Source: Apirhabdus apintestini
GTDB lineage: Bacteria > Pseudomonadota > Gammaproteobacteria > Enterobacterales > Enterobacteriaceae
NCBI GenBank assembly: GCA_033977085.1
Contig: CP138906.1
Span: forward strand, 310,001 to 374,000
Direction of reading: 5' to 3'
DNA length: 64,000 nucleotides
The notes under the pieces were generated by a model. The model ran no database searches, had not been told where the DNA came from, and saw nothing but the letters and a program-made list of their open reading frames with translations. The translations under genes were made by a program, and so were the position numbers. This document shows, piece after piece, positions 11,219 through 21,932 of the stretch (the first letter of the stretch is position 1; the number at the start of each line of letters is the position of its first letter).

Positions 11219-12522
11219 ATGAATCAGAAAATGAGAAAGTGGCTGTTAACCTTGCTGTTAACGCTGTGCGCGCCGCTGTGGGCGGCAAACGTCTCTGATA
11301 TTCGGGTTTCCAATGGGGCGACGCAGGCGCGCATTACCTTTCAATTTACGGGGATCCGCAATACACATTCACCCCGGTTGGCAAACGCACCGTGGCGTTA
11401 GATATTCATCAAAGCGGCATTATTCAGGGACTGCCGCTGGATTTTAATGGTCAGAATATGGTGCGACGCATTCGCGCCGGGCAGCCACAGGGGAGCGGTA
11501 ACGTAAGGTTGCTGGTGGATTTAACTCAGGATGGGAAAACCCAGGCGATAAAACGACGCACCAATGCGGGATATTCCGTGGTATTCACTATCGATGCCAT
11601 AAGTAAACCGTTACCGCCAGCCATCAAAGACCCTCGGCCTGTAGTGAAAGAACGCGTTGCCGCAGCGCCGACAGCCACCACCACCCAGCCGGCGAAAAAT
11701 CCGTTTCAGCCGCAAAGTGAGCGCACAACGGCCGTTGTGGCGGGTAATCGCTCTGCGCGTCCTGCGGCCGCCAGGCATTCACAGCGCGCGCCGGCAGGTA
11801 AGGTAGTTATTGCGATTGATGCCGGGCACGGCGGCCGGGATCCGGGCGCGATTGGTAGCGGTGGCACCCGTGAGAAAAATGTCACTATCGGTATCGCCCG
11901 CAAAGTACGCACGCTATTGAATGCGGACTCCATGTTCCACGGAGTTTTAACCCGCGACGGTGATTATTTTATCTCCGTGATGGGGCGTTCGGACGTGGCG
12001 CGCAGACAGAACGCAAATTTGTTGGTTTCTATTCACGCGGATTCGGCGCCAAATCGTGAAGCGAAGGGCGCATCCGTATGGGTGCTCTCTAACCGACGCG
12101 CAAACAGCGAAATGGCGAACTGGCTGGAACAGCACGAGAAACAGTCTGAGCTATTAGGCGGCGCGGGTGATGTATTGGCAAATAACCAGGCGGACCCTTA
12201 TCTTAGCCAGGCGGTTCTTGATTTGCAGTTCGGCCATTCCCAGCGGGTTGGTTATGATGTCGCCCGCAATGTATTAACGCAATTACGCCAGGTCGGCGTA
12301 TTGCATAAGCGCTTGCCGGAGCATGCAAGCCTGGGCGTACTGCGCTCGCCGGATATTCCCTCGCTATTAGTGGAAACCGGTTTTATTAGCAATGGCGCTG
12401 AAGAACGTCTGCTGGCCAGCGACGCTTATCAACAGCGGATCGCAAACGCGATTTATCAGGGGCTGCGCAGCTATTTTCTGGCACATCCTCTCCAGTCGGC
12501 ACCCGCGAAAAATGGGCGGTAA
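11219..12522 (+). CDS. amiB: N-acetylmuramoyl-L-alanine amidase AmiB (one frameshift)
   Basis: Periplasmic zinc amidase that splits septal peptidoglycan during cell division, activated by EnvC. Signal peptide with cleavage after a WAA motif near residue 22, AMIN domain, a Pro/Thr-rich linker, then the Amidase_3 domain with zinc ligands in IDAGHGGRDPGAIG, SIHADS and VETGFISN. One G is missing near 11349 (GGGG for GGGGG), which splits the AMIN domain. Repaired length is 434 residues. AAGG precedes the ATG at 11219; a second ATG at 11231 fits GAGGAG less tightly. Confidence 0.94.
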
Positions 12523-12599
12523 GCGTCAATCACTCGTGCGTAGCGATAACGAATAAAGTTTCACCCGGCCGGCTTGCCGTGCGGGTAAGAGGAGAACGT

Positions 12600-14548
12600 A
12601 TGTCTATTCAGATCCTGCCACCGCAATTGGCAAACCAAATCGCCGCTGGCGAAGTGGTCGAGCGCCCGGCGTCGGTGGTTAAGGAACTGGTTGAAAACAG
12701 CCTGGATGCTGGCGCGACGCGCATCGACATTGATATCGAGCGCGGTGGCGCAAAGCTTATTCGTATTCGCGACAATGGCTGCGGGATTGGGAAAGACGAA
12801 CTGGCGCTCGCGCTGGCGCGCCATGCTACCAGCAAAATCGCGACGCTGGACGATCTGGAAGCAATCGTCAGTCTCGGCTTTCGGGGGAGGCGCTGGCCAG
12901 CATTAGCTCCGTTTCACGTTTAACCCTGACTTCGCGCACCGAGGGCGCTTCGGAAGCATGGCAGGCGTATGCGGAAGGGCGCGATATGACCGTGATGGTC
13001 AAACCTGCGGCACACCCTACGGGGACGACGCTGGAGGTATTGGATCTTTTTATAATACGCCCGCCCGGCGTAAATTTTTGCGCACGGAAAAACCGAGTTT
13101 ACCCATATTGATGAGGTTGTGCGGCGCATTGCTCTTGCGCGCTTCGATGTGACTATCAATCTTACTCATAATGGAAAGCTGACCCGGCAATACCGCGCGG
13201 TTCAGAAAGAAACGCAGCGCGAGCGCCGTCTCGGCGCGATTTGCGGAGCGGCGTTTCTTGAACAGGCGCTGGCCATTGAGTGGCAGCACGGGGATTTAGC
13301 TTTGCGCGGTTGGGTCGCGGAGCCGCGGGCTACGGCGCAGGCGCTGACGGATATTCAATATTGTTATGTCAATGGCCGTATGATGCGCGATCGGTTAATC
13401 AACCATGCGATTCGCCAGGCGTGTGAAGATAAACTGGGCCTCGACAGACAGCCTGCTTACGTGTTGTATCTGGATATTGATCCCCATCAGGTTGATGTGA
13501 ATGTCCATCCGGCGAAGCATGAAGTGCGTTTTCATCAGTCGCGGCTGGTGCACGATTTTATTTATCAGGGCGTTCTCAGCGTGCTGCACCAACGGGCAGA
13601 CACGCTGCCGCTGGATGAAGCGTCGGCGCCGCGCTGGCAGCCGGAAAACCGCGCCAGCGCCGGCGAGAATCAGTTTGCACAACCGGAGTCGGACGCTATC
13701 TATGGGCGAGGCCACCGGGCTGAAACATCGACATCCGTAAGGAAGGCTTCTGTTGCACGGGAGGCTGGCAGCATTGACTATGGTGCTGGTGCTGGTGCTG
13801 GTGCTGGTGCTGGTGCTGGTGCTGGTGGTTGTCAGAGGCGTGATGGCTCAGGTTGGCCGCATGCGGCGCCGGGGTATCAGAAACAGCAGGGAGCGCTATA
13901 TCAACAGTTACTGGATACGCCGCCGCTGGCCGAAGCCGATAACGCGTCAAAACACGCGCTTCCAATTAAAGATCCTGCTGATGGCGGTGAATCCGCGCAG
14001 AGCTTTGGGCGGGTTTTATCTGTAATAAAACCCGATATCGCACTGGTAGAGCGAAACGGTCATTTTGCTGTACTTGCATTAGCGGTTGCCGATCGCTGGC
14101 TGCGGCTGGCTCAGTTGCAGCCTGGGATGAAAAATTGCGCGCCCAGCCTTTGCTTATCCCGGTACGACTAAAGCTAGAAGCCACGGAGCGCCAGACTTTA
14201 TCGCACTGGCAAGATCTACTGGAAACGGTAGGGATGACGTTTGCTATCGACGCACAATTTGTCACGGTGCGGGCCGTTCCTTTACCGTTACGCCAACAAA
14301 ACTTACAAAACTTGATTCCTGGAGCTGATAGGCTACCTGGCGCAGCAGGAAAAAGAGACTGCGGAGACCATCGCGCGCTGGCTCGCCGGGCGCCTTACCT
14401 GTAGCCATACGGAGTGGGGCATAGCGCAGGCAATAACTACGCTGGCGGATCTTGAGCGGCTATGCCCTAAGCTGATAAAAATCCACCGCCCGGTCTGTTA
14501 CAATACATTGATTTACAATCAGCGATAAGCGCCCTGAAGCATGAATGA
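12600..14548 (+). CDS. mutL: DNA mismatch repair protein MutL (six frameshifts as written)
   Basis: GHKL ATPase that links MutS mismatch recognition to MutH cutting. N-terminal ATP-binding motifs are clear (NSLDAGA, DNGCGI, and GFRGEALAS once repaired). The linker carries a GA-dipeptide repeat (13782-13829). The C-terminal dimer domain follows. Frame breaks: one base missing near 12890, 13053, 13098, 14127 and 14480, one extra G near 14330. Repaired length is 650 residues against 615 in E. coli, the excess being linker. The repaired stop TGA (14546-14548) overlaps the miaA ATG. If the breaks were real the strain would be a mutator. Confidence 0.93.
13782..13829 (+). repeat. Hexanucleotide repeat GGTGCT x7 in mutL linker
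   Basis: Seven exact GGTGCT units (13782-13823) followed by GGTGGT encode seven Gly-Ala pairs plus Gly-Gly. Its 3' end contains GCTGGTGG (13821-13828), the E. coli Chi octamer. Changes in copy number would keep frame and only alter linker length. Confidence 0.95.
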
Positions 14549-15510
14549 CGTGAGCTATTCTTATAATAATACCGGCCTGCCGTCGGCCATTTTTCTAATG
14601 GGGCCTACCGCATCGGGCAAGACGGCTTTAGCTATTGAGCTCCGTCGCGTGTTACCGGTCGAACTCATCAGCGTTGACTCAGCGCTTATTTACCGGGGCA
14701 TGGATATCGGAACGGCAAAGCCGGATGCCCGTGAACAGGCTCAGGCGCCGCACAGGTTATTAGATATACTGGACCCAGCCCAGGCTTATTCTGCAGCCGA
14801 TTTTCGGCGTGATGCTCTTGCTGAGATGGCGGATATCGTTGCCGCAGGGCGGATTCCGCTATTAGTGGGCGGCACAATGCTTTATTTTAAAGCTCTGTTG
14901 GAGGGGCTATCGCCGCTGCCGCCGGCTTCTCCCGAGGTGCGGGAATCGATAGAACAGCAGGCGGCGCAATTGGGCTGGGAGTCAATGCATCTCCGCCTCC
15001 AGGAAATCGATCCCGTAGCGGCTATGCGTATCCATCCGAATGATCCGCAGAGGCTTTCTCGGGCACTGGAAGTTTTTTATTTCGGGTAAAACTTTAACAG
15101 AGTTGACGCAAACGGCAGGAGAGGCTCTACCGTATCGGGTGCATCAGTTTGCCATCGCTCCGGCGAGTCGTGAACTGATTCATCAGCGAATAGAGCAGCG
15201 TTTTCATCAGATGTTAGCTTCAGGCTTTGAAGCTGAAACGCGGGCGCTTTTTGCTCGCGGTGACTTGCATACGGATATGCCTTCGATTCGCTGCGTAGGA
15301 TATCGCCAGATGTGGGCATATTTGTCTGGAGAGATAACGTACGATGAGATGGTTTATCGGGGAATTTGCGCAACAAGGCAGCTTGCTAAGCGCCAAATGA
15401 CCTGGTTACGGGGTTGGAACGGCGTGACGTGGCTGGATAGTGACGCGCCACAGCAAGCCTTAAGGAAGATTCTACAAGAAGTACAGGTTCCTGGTGCGTT
15501 GCACCCCTGA
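14541..15510 (+). CDS. miaA: tRNA dimethylallyltransferase MiaA (one frameshift)
   Basis: Adds the dimethylallyl group to A37 of UNN-decoding tRNAs, the first step of ms2i6A. P-loop GPTASGKTALA near residue 20, then D-S-AL-YRGMDIGTAKP substrate motif. At 15073-15078 six T stand where eight are needed for the conserved FFISGKTL, so two bases are missing. Repaired length 323 residues. It begins inside the mutL stop and hfq follows 98 bases later; in E. coli this end of miaA also holds hfq promoters. Confidence 0.94.
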
Positions 15511-15608
15511 ATGTGTACAATTACAACGTCTCGTATGCATTTTTTTAGACGTAATTTCAGGACCTAAGGGTTCTAAGTATAAACAACAAGCTATAAGGAA
15601 AAGATAGA

Positions 15609-15914
15609 ATGGCTAAGGGGCAATCTTTGCAAGATCCGTTCCTGAATGCGCTGCGTAGGGAGCGTGTTCCGGTTTCTATTTATTTGGTGAATGGTATTAA
15701 GCTGCAAGGTCAAATCGAATCTTTCGATCAGTTCGTCATTCTGCTGAAGAACACAGTCAGCCAAATGGTATATAAGCACGCGATCTCTACCGTTGTACCG
15801 TCTCGTCCAGTTTCTCATCATAGCAATAACGCTGGCGGTACGGGTAACTATCATCACGGAAGCAGTAACGCGCCGGCCACTTCAACCCAGCAAGAAAGCG
15901 ATAGCGCTGAATAA
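15609..15914 (+). CDS. hfq: RNA chaperone Hfq
   Basis: Sm-like hexameric chaperone that pairs small RNAs with mRNAs. Intact, 101 residues. Sm1 (residues about 7-40, LQDPFLNALRRERVPVSIYL) and Sm2 with the YKHAIST signature are nearly identical to E. coli; the disordered C-terminal tail is rich in H, N, G and S. RBS AAGGAAAAG upstream. Confidence 0.98.
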   Translation: MAKGQSLQDPFLNALRRERVPVSIYLVNGIKLQGQIESFDQFVILLKNTVSQMVYKHAISTVVPSRPVSHHSNNAGGTGNYHHGSSNAPATSTQQESDSAE

Positions 15915-15990
15915 GGTTGATGGCTGTAGGTTTATGACGGGGAACCAGGCTAACTGTGTTCCCCGCCGATCGTTTTGAGAGGTTATACGC

Positions 15991-17270
15991 TTGTTTGACC
16001 GTTATGACGCCGGTGAGCAGGCGGTGCTGGTCCACATCTGGTTTGAGCAGGATAAAGACATGGAGGATCTCCAGGAGTTTGAATCCTCGGTCTCTTCCGC
16101 AGGTGTCGAAGCGCTGCAGGTGGTGACTGGTTCCCGTAAGGCGCCGCACCCTAAGTATTTTGTAGGCGAAGGTAAGGCTGTCGAAATCGCTGACGCGGTG
16201 AGGGCCGTCGGGGCCTCCGTCGTGCTATTTGATCATGCGCTAACGCCGGCTCAGGAACGTAACTTGGAGCGGCTTTGCGAATGCCGCGTTATTGACCGAA
16301 CAGGTTTAATTCTCGATATTTTTGCGCAACGTGCGCGTACCCATGAAGGGAAATTGCAGGTTGAGCTGGCGCAGCTACGGCATTTAGCCACGCGGCTGGT
16401 TCGCGGTTGGACCCACCTTGAACGACAAAAAGGGGGCATAGGCCTGCGCGGACCGGGTGAAACGCAGCTAGAAACGGACCGGCGCTTATTGCGCAATCGT
16501 ATCATGCAGATTCTTTCGCGCCTTGAGAAAGTTGAAAAGCAGCGTGAACAAAGCAGACGCGCCCGCACGCGCGCTGATGTACCCACCGTTTCGCTTGTCG
16601 GTTATACCAATGCGGGAAAATCCACTTTATTTAATCGCATGACGGCGGCAAATGTGTATGCTGCGGATCAGCTTTTTGCGACACTGGATCCTACGCTGCG
16701 TCGCATCGACGTGGCGGATGTCGGCGAGACCGTGCTGGCGGACACGGTAGGTTTTATCCGCCATTTGCCGCATGATTTAGTCGCGGCGTTTAAAGCAACA
16801 CTGCTGGAAACCCGGCAGGCGACATTGCTGTTACATGTTATTGATGCGTCCGATTTGCGGATACAGGAAAATATTGACGCCGTAGAGTCGGTTCTTGAGG
16901 AAATTGATGCCAGGGAACTGCCGACGCTGCAGGTAATGAATAAAATCGATATGCTGGATGAATTTACCCCGCGTATCGACAGAGACGAAGAAAATGTTCC
17001 GGTGCGTGTCTGGCTGTCTGCGCAGACGGGGGCCGGTTTACCACTCCTTTTTCAGGCGCTAACGGAGCGTTTGTCTGGCGAGATTGTGCAGCATACGCTG
17101 CGCCTTCCTCCCAGGCAGGGCGATTACGGAGCCGTTTTTATCAGCTTCAGTCGATAGAAAAAGAGTGGATGGATGAAGACGGCTTCGTTGGATTGCAGGT
17201 GCGTATGCCTGTAGTAGACTGGCGTCGCCTTTGTAAGCAAGATCCAGCCGTATTGGATTATTTAATCTGA
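15991..17270 (+). CDS. hflX: Ribosome rescue GTPase HflX (3' frameshift)
   Basis: GTPase that splits stalled 70S ribosomes under heat stress. TTG start at 15991. The N-terminal nucleotide-binding domain, glycine-rich GGIGLRGPGE motif and G domain (GYTNAGKSTLFN, DTVGF, NKID) are intact. One base is missing near 17131 (GGCGATTA, expected GGCCGATTA or equivalent), which cuts off the last roughly 40 residues. With it the product is 426 residues, exactly that of E. coli, ending YLI at 17270. Confidence 0.94.
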
Positions 17271-17340
17271 TGCCGGTAGGTTCGCCTGAAGATTTTCCCC
17301 TGCTGTGGGGATCACTGCACAACCAATATGGAGCAAAAAC

Positions 17341-18575
17341 ATGGCGTGGAATCAGCCCGGTAATAACGGACAGGACCGCGACCCGTGGGGAAGCAATAAG
17401 CCCGGCGGCGACTCTGGGGGCAATAAAGGCGGCCGCAATCAGGGGCCACCGGATTTGGACGATATTTTCCGTAAATTGAGCAAAAAGCTCGGAGGCTTCG
17501 GCGGCGGTAAGAACGGCGGCCAGGGCCTCGGGCGCATATGGGCGGTCGTGCCGTTGGCGTAGTGGCGGTAATCGCGGTGGTGATATGGGCCGCTAGCGGT
17601 TTTTATACTATCAAAGAGGCCGAGCGCGGCGTAGTAACGCGGTTTGGTAAATTTAGCCACATGGTAGAGCCCGGCCTTAACTGGAAACCGACCTTCATTG
17701 ATAGCGTGCGTGCTGTGAACGTAGAGTCCGTGCGTGAACTGGCGGCATCCGGGGTTATGCTGACATCGGATGAAAACGTCGTGCGCGTTGAAATGAACGT
17801 GCAATATCGGGTAACCGATCCACGTCGTTATCTATTTAGTGTCACCAGCGCCGACGATAGTCTGCGGCAGGCGACAGATAGCGCACTGCGTGGCGTTATC
17901 GGTAAATATACGATGGATAAAATCCTGACCGAGGGGCGTACGGTTATCCGTAGCGATACTCAGCGTGAACTGGAAGAGACGATTAAGCCCTACAACATGG
18001 GGATTACTCTGTTAGACGTTAACTTCCAGGCCGCGCGCCCTCCGGAGGAAGTAAAATCCTCATTTGACGATGCGATTGCCGCACGTGAAAACGAGCAGCA
18101 GTATATCCGCGAAGCGGAAGCCTACGCGAACGAAGTACAGCCGCGCGCGAACGGTCAGGCGCAGCGTATTCTTGAAGAGGCTCGCGCCTACAAGACTCAG
18201 ACCGTACTGGAGGCTCAAGGGGAGGTAGCGCGTTTTGCGAAGATCCTGCCTGAATACAAAGCCGCGCCGGAAATTACGCGCGAGCGCCTGTATATTGAAA
18301 CGATGGAAAAAGTGCTGAGTCATACCCGTAAAGTCCTGGTGAATGATAAGGGCGGCAATAATTTGATGGTGCTGCCTTTAGAGCAAATGTTAAAAGGCGG
18401 TACTCCGGCGCCAGCTAATACCAGCACTACTGCTGATAATGAACATCTTCTGCGCCTGCCACCCGCGTCGCCGTCAGACGATCGCGCCAGCGGTTCAACG
18501 ACGTCCAGCCGCGGCGATATCATGGATCAACGTCGCGCGAATGCACAGCGCCGGGGAGTGAATAACAATGCGTAA
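17341..18575 (+). CDS. hflK: FtsH modulator HflK (frameshifted)
   Basis: Type II inner-membrane SPFH/prohibitin protein that forms a periplasmic cage with HflC around the FtsH protease. Gly-rich cytoplasmic head, one membrane segment (VVAVIAVVIWAAS), the SPFH domain and a coiled-coil. A G is missing near 17523, splitting the gene before the membrane segment. As written the tail reads VNNNA and overlaps hflC by eight bases. If one of the four G at 18553-18556 is extra, it would instead end RRE at 18561, six bases before hflC, the usual arrangement. Confidence 0.93.
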
Positions 18576-19572
18576 ATCAGTCATTGCAGTAATTATTATC
18601 GTGCTGGTCGCGCTATATGCCTCAGTCTTTGTGGTTAAAGAAGGCGAGCGCGGTATTACGCTGCGCTTTGGCAAAGTGGTTCGTGACGATGACAATAAAC
18701 CAAAGGTGTATGTACCGGGTCTGCACTTCAAAGTGCCGTTTATTGAAACCGTTAAAACTCTGGATGCCCGTATTCAAACGATGGACAACCAGGCTGACCG
18801 GTTTGTTACTAAAGAAAAGAAAGACCTGATCGTCGATTCGTACATTAAGTGGCGCATCAGCGATTTTAGTCGCTATTACCTGGCGACCGGCGGTGGCGAT
18901 GTTTCACAGGCTGAGGTACTGCTGAAACGTAAATTCAGCGACCGTCTGCGTTCGGAGATTGGACGTCTGGATGTTAAAGATATCGTTACTGATTCGCGCG
19001 GGCGCTTGACGCTTGAAGTTCGTGAAGCGCTGAACTCAGGCTCTGCCGGGACGGAGGACGAAGTGGAAACGCCGGCGGCGGACGATGCGATAGCGAAAGC
19101 CGCAGAGAGGATCACAGAGGAAACTAACGGGAAAGTGCCGGTTATTAATCCAAACAGTATGGCGGCGTTAGGTATTGAAGTCGTGGATGTGCGGATTAAA
19201 CAAATTAACCTGCCTGCGGAAGTCTCTGAAGCTATTTATAACCGTATGCGCGCGGAACGCAGCGCAGTAGCACGTCGCCATCGTTCTCAGGGTCAGGAAG
19301 AGGCCGAGAAGCTGCGCGCGGCGGCGGATTATCAGGTGACTCGTACGCTGGCGGAAGCAGAGCGGCAGGCGCGTATAGTTCGCGGTGAAGGAGATGCAGA
19401 GGCGGCGAAGCTATTTGCTGACGCGTTTAGTCAGGATCCTAACTTCTATGCATTTATTCGCAGCCTGCGCGCCTACGAGCAGAGCTTTAACTCAAAACAG
19501 GATGTTATGGTGCTTAGCCCGGAAAATGACTTTTTCCGTTATATGAAAGCGCCAAACAGCAGCGCTCGTTAA
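18568..19572 (+). CDS. hflC: FtsH modulator HflC
   Basis: Partner of HflK, intact at 334 residues, the same as E. coli. N-terminal membrane anchor (residues 4-22), SPFH domain (VVKEGERGITLRFGKV), then the coiled-coil rich in A, E and R with the RGEGDAEAAKLFADAF block. Located directly after hflK with translational coupling likely. Confidence 0.97.
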   Translation: MRKSVIAVIIIVLVALYASVFVVKEGERGITLRFGKVVRDDDNKPKVYVPGLHFKVPFIETVKTLDARIQTMDNQADRFVTKEKKDLIVDSYIKWRISDFSRYYLATGGGDVSQAEVLLKRKFSDRLRSEIGRLDVKDIVTDSRGRLTLEVREALNSGSAGTEDEVETPAADDAIAKAAERITEETNGKVPVINPNSMAALGIEVVDVRIKQINLPAEVSEAIYNRMRAERSAVARRHRSQGQEEAEKLRAAADYQVTRTLAEAERQARIVRGEGDAEAAKLFADAFSQDPNFYAFIRSLRAYEQSFNSKQDVMVLSPENDFFRYMKAPNSSAR

Positions 19573-19726
19573 CGTTTCCTGGTGCATGCCGATAGATGAA
19601 GTATCGGCATTCGAAAAACTATGCCGGTCAGAATGAATGATGACCGGCTTTTTATCTTTAAGAAGCTCGCGCGTGGCCGGTGGTTGCTGATGCTGCCTGG
19701 CCGAGTAAAAAACAACTGGATAGAAA

Positions 19727-19924
19727 ATGAATACAACAATTTGGAGCGCGCTGGCGCTGGTGCTGGTACTGGAAGGCCTTGGGCCAATGCTCTTTCCTAC
19801 GCTCTGGCGTCGTATGATTGGTGCCATGATACTGCTGCCAGAAAAAGCACTGCGTCGCTACGGCGGAGGGCTTGTGGTGGCTGGCATTGTCATTTACTAC
19901 ATGCTGCATAAAGGGCTAAGTTAA
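19727..19924 (+). CDS. yjeT: YjeT, DUF2065 small membrane protein
   Basis: 65-residue protein with two predicted membrane helices (residues 4-24 and 46-60) and the family motif LVLEGLGPMLFP. Function unknown; conserved between hflC and purA in enterobacteria. Intact. Confidence 0.93.
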   Translation: MNTTIWSALALVLVLEGLGPMLFPTLWRRMIGAMILLPEKALRRYGGGLVVAGIVIYYMLHKGLS

Positions 19925-19991
19925 AGATAAATCAGGCGAGAAGCGCGCATTTTTGTCGCCTGAAAGGGCTGAATATCTCAAAAACCGGTGG

Positions 19992-20022
19992 TAGAATCCA
20001 TTTTTAAGCAAACGGTGATTTT
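19992..20022 (+). promoter_or_regulatory. purA promoter region with PurR-like half site
   Basis: TAGAAT at 19992-19997 resembles a -10 box. AAGCAAACGGTGATTTT (20006-20022) contains the GCAAACG half of a PurR operator; the other half is poor. PurR control of purA is known in E. coli. The call rests on the half-site match only. Confidence 0.35.
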
Positions 20023-20026
20023 GAAA

Positions 20027-21325
20027 ATGGGTAACAACGTCGTCGTACTGGGCACCCAATGGGGTGACGAAGGGAAAGGGAAGATTGTCGATCTTCTGAC
20101 TGAACGGGCCAAATATGTTGTGCGCTATCAGGGTGGGCACAACGCGGGCCACACGCTGGTAATCAACGGTGAAAAGACCGTACTGCACTTAATCCCCTCA
20201 GGTATTCTTCGTGAGAACGTCATCAGCGTCATCGGCAACGGCGTGGTGCTCTCTCCGGCCGCGCTGTTGAAAGAGATGAAAGAGCTTGAAGATCGCGGCA
20301 TTCCAGTGCGCGAGCGTCTACTCCTCTCTGAAGCCTGCCCGCTTATCCTGGATTATCATGTAGCATTAGACGCTGCTCGTGAAAAAGCGCGCGGTGCGAA
20401 AGCAATTGGCACCACTGGCCGCGGCATTGGGCCGGCGTATGAAGATAAAGTCGCGCGTCGCGGCCTGCGCGTGGGCGATCTCTTTGATAAAGCAGCTTTC
20501 GCTGAGAAACTGAAAGAAGTGATGGAATATCACAACTTCCAGCTAGTGAATTTCTATAAAGCCGACGCCGTGGATTATCAGACGGTGTTGGACGACGCGA
20601 TGGCCGTTGCCGATCTACTGACCAGCATGGTGGTGGATGTCTCTGAGCTTTTAGACCAGGCGCGCCTGCGCGGCGATTTCATTATGTTCGAAGGCGCTCA
20701 GGGGACGCTACTGGATATCGATCACGGTACTTATCCTTACGTCACGTCTTCCAATACTACCGCTGGCGGTGTTTCTACCGGCTCTGGCGTAGGCCCGCGC
20801 TATATCGACTATGTTCTGGGGATCCTCAAAGCTTATTCAACGCGCGTCGGCGCTGGCCCGTTCCCTACCGAACTGTTTGATGAAACCGGTGAGTATCTGT
20901 GTAAGCAGGGGAATGAATTCGGTGCCACTACTGGACGTCGCCGCCGCACCGGCTGGCTGGACGCCGTTGCCGTGCGTCGCGCGGTGCAGATTAACTCTTT
21001 ATCTGGCTTCTGCCTGACCAAACTGGACGTTCTGGACGGCCTGAAAGAGGTTAAGATTTGTATCGCTTACCGCATGCCAGATGGCCGTGAAGTTACAACT
21101 ACTCCGCTGGCGGCGGATAGCTGGGAAGGTATCGAGCCGATTTATGAGACCCTGCCGGGCTGGTCAGAAACGACGTTTGGTGTGAAGGAACGCAGTAAGT
21201 TGCCTCAGGCTGCGCTGAACTATATCAAGCGCATTGAAGAAGTAACGGGTATTCCAGTGGATATTATTTCTACGGGACCGGATCGTAGTGAAACAATGAT
21301 CCTGCGCGATCCTTACGACGCTTAA
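20027..21325 (+). CDS. purA: Adenylosuccinate synthetase
   Basis: Joins IMP and aspartate with GTP hydrolysis, the first committed step to AMP. The start MGNNVVVLGTQWGDEGKGK at 20027 contains the P-loop-like GDEGKGK and catalytic Asp; the GPAYEDK, GAQGTLLDIDHGTYP and STRVGAGPFPTE motifs follow. 432 residues, complete and intact. Confidence 0.98.
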   Translation: MGNNVVVLGTQWGDEGKGKIVDLLTERAKYVVRYQGGHNAGHTLVINGEKTVLHLIPSGILRENVISVIGNGVVLSPAALLKEMKELEDRGIPVRERLLLSEACPLILDYHVALDAAREKARGAKAIGTTGRGIGPAYEDKVARRGLRVGDLFDKAAFAEKLKEVMEYHNFQLVNFYKADAVDYQTVLDDAMAVADLLTSMVVDVSELLDQARLRGDFIMFEGAQGTLLDIDHGTYPYVTSSNTTAGGVSTGSGVGPRYIDYVLGILKAYSTRVGAGPFPTELFDETGEYLCKQGNEFGATTGRRRRTGWLDAVAVRRAVQINSLSGFCLTKLDVLDGLKEVKICIAYRMPDGREVTTTPLAADSWEGIEPIYETLPGWSETTFGVKERSKLPQAALNYIKRIEEVTGIPVDIISTGPDRSETMILRDPYDA

Positions 21326-21335
21326 GCTGCACTTA

Positions 21336-21357
21336 TCGGGCGCGTTAAGGCGCCCGA
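21336..21357 (+). terminator. Hairpin after purA
   Basis: TCGGGCGC (21336-21343) pairs exactly with GCGCCCGA (21350-21357) around a 6-base loop. No U tract follows, so termination may be weak. Confidence 0.5.
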
Positions 21358-21468
21358 TCCCCCGCCTTAATCAAATTAATTAGCCGCCTGACGGGTGGCT
21401 GGTTTATCATCAGTATATTCTCGCTTTACGGCGAACGGCTTTTCCCCTCCTTTTTATCCGAGGTTGAT

Positions 21469-21903
21469 GTGCAGTTAACGAGTTTTACAGATTATGGTCT
21501 GCGGGCTTTAATCTATATGGCGTCTTTACCCGAAGGCGAGATGACCAATATTACCGAAGTAACCCAGGTTTATGGCGTTTCCCGTAATCACATGGTGAAA
21601 ATAATCAATCAACTGAGCCGGGCCGGTTTTGTTACCGCTATCCGCGGTAAAAACGGCGGTATTCGCTTAGGTAAACCGGCGGAGTCAGTGCGTATTGGTG
21701 ATGTGGTGCGTGAGCTAGAACCGCTAACGCTGGTTAACTGTAGCAGCGAGTTTTGCCATATTACTCCTGCCTGCCGGTTAAAGTCCGCGTTATCTAAAGC
21801 GGTACGCCTTTTCCTTGAAGAGCTGGATAACTATACCCTTGCGGACTTAGTGGAAGATAATCAGCCACTCTACAAATTGCTGCTGGTGGAAGAACGCGTG
21901 TAG
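21469..21903 (+). CDS. nsrR: Nitric-oxide-sensing repressor NsrR
   Basis: Rrf2-family repressor with an Fe-S cluster that nitric oxide destroys, releasing NO-defence genes. GTG start. The winged HTH covers residues 1-60 (VYGVSRNHMVKIINQLS). The three cluster cysteines are C91, C96 and C102 (NCSSEFCHITPAC). 144 residues, intact. It precedes rnr by 29 bases as in E. coli. A clear operator for it lies at ytfE (39105-39127) in this window. Confidence 0.96.
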   Translation: MQLTSFTDYGLRALIYMASLPEGEMTNITEVTQVYGVSRNHMVKIINQLSRAGFVTAIRGKNGGIRLGKPAESVRIGDVVRELEPLTLVNCSSEFCHITPACRLKSALSKAVRLFLEELDNYTLADLVEDNQPLYKLLLVEERV

Positions 21904-21932
21904 CGCCAGCGGGTGACAACGGAGGAACCGTC

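Noticed and set aside
13696..14025. 89- and 90-codon frames with poly(LV) or poly(HQ) tracts over mutL
   Set aside because: These are other-frame readings of the GGTGCT repeat in mutL.
16251..16586. 111-codon minus ORF inside hflX
   Set aside because: Ser/Arg/Cys-rich antisense reading of a conserved GTPase gene.
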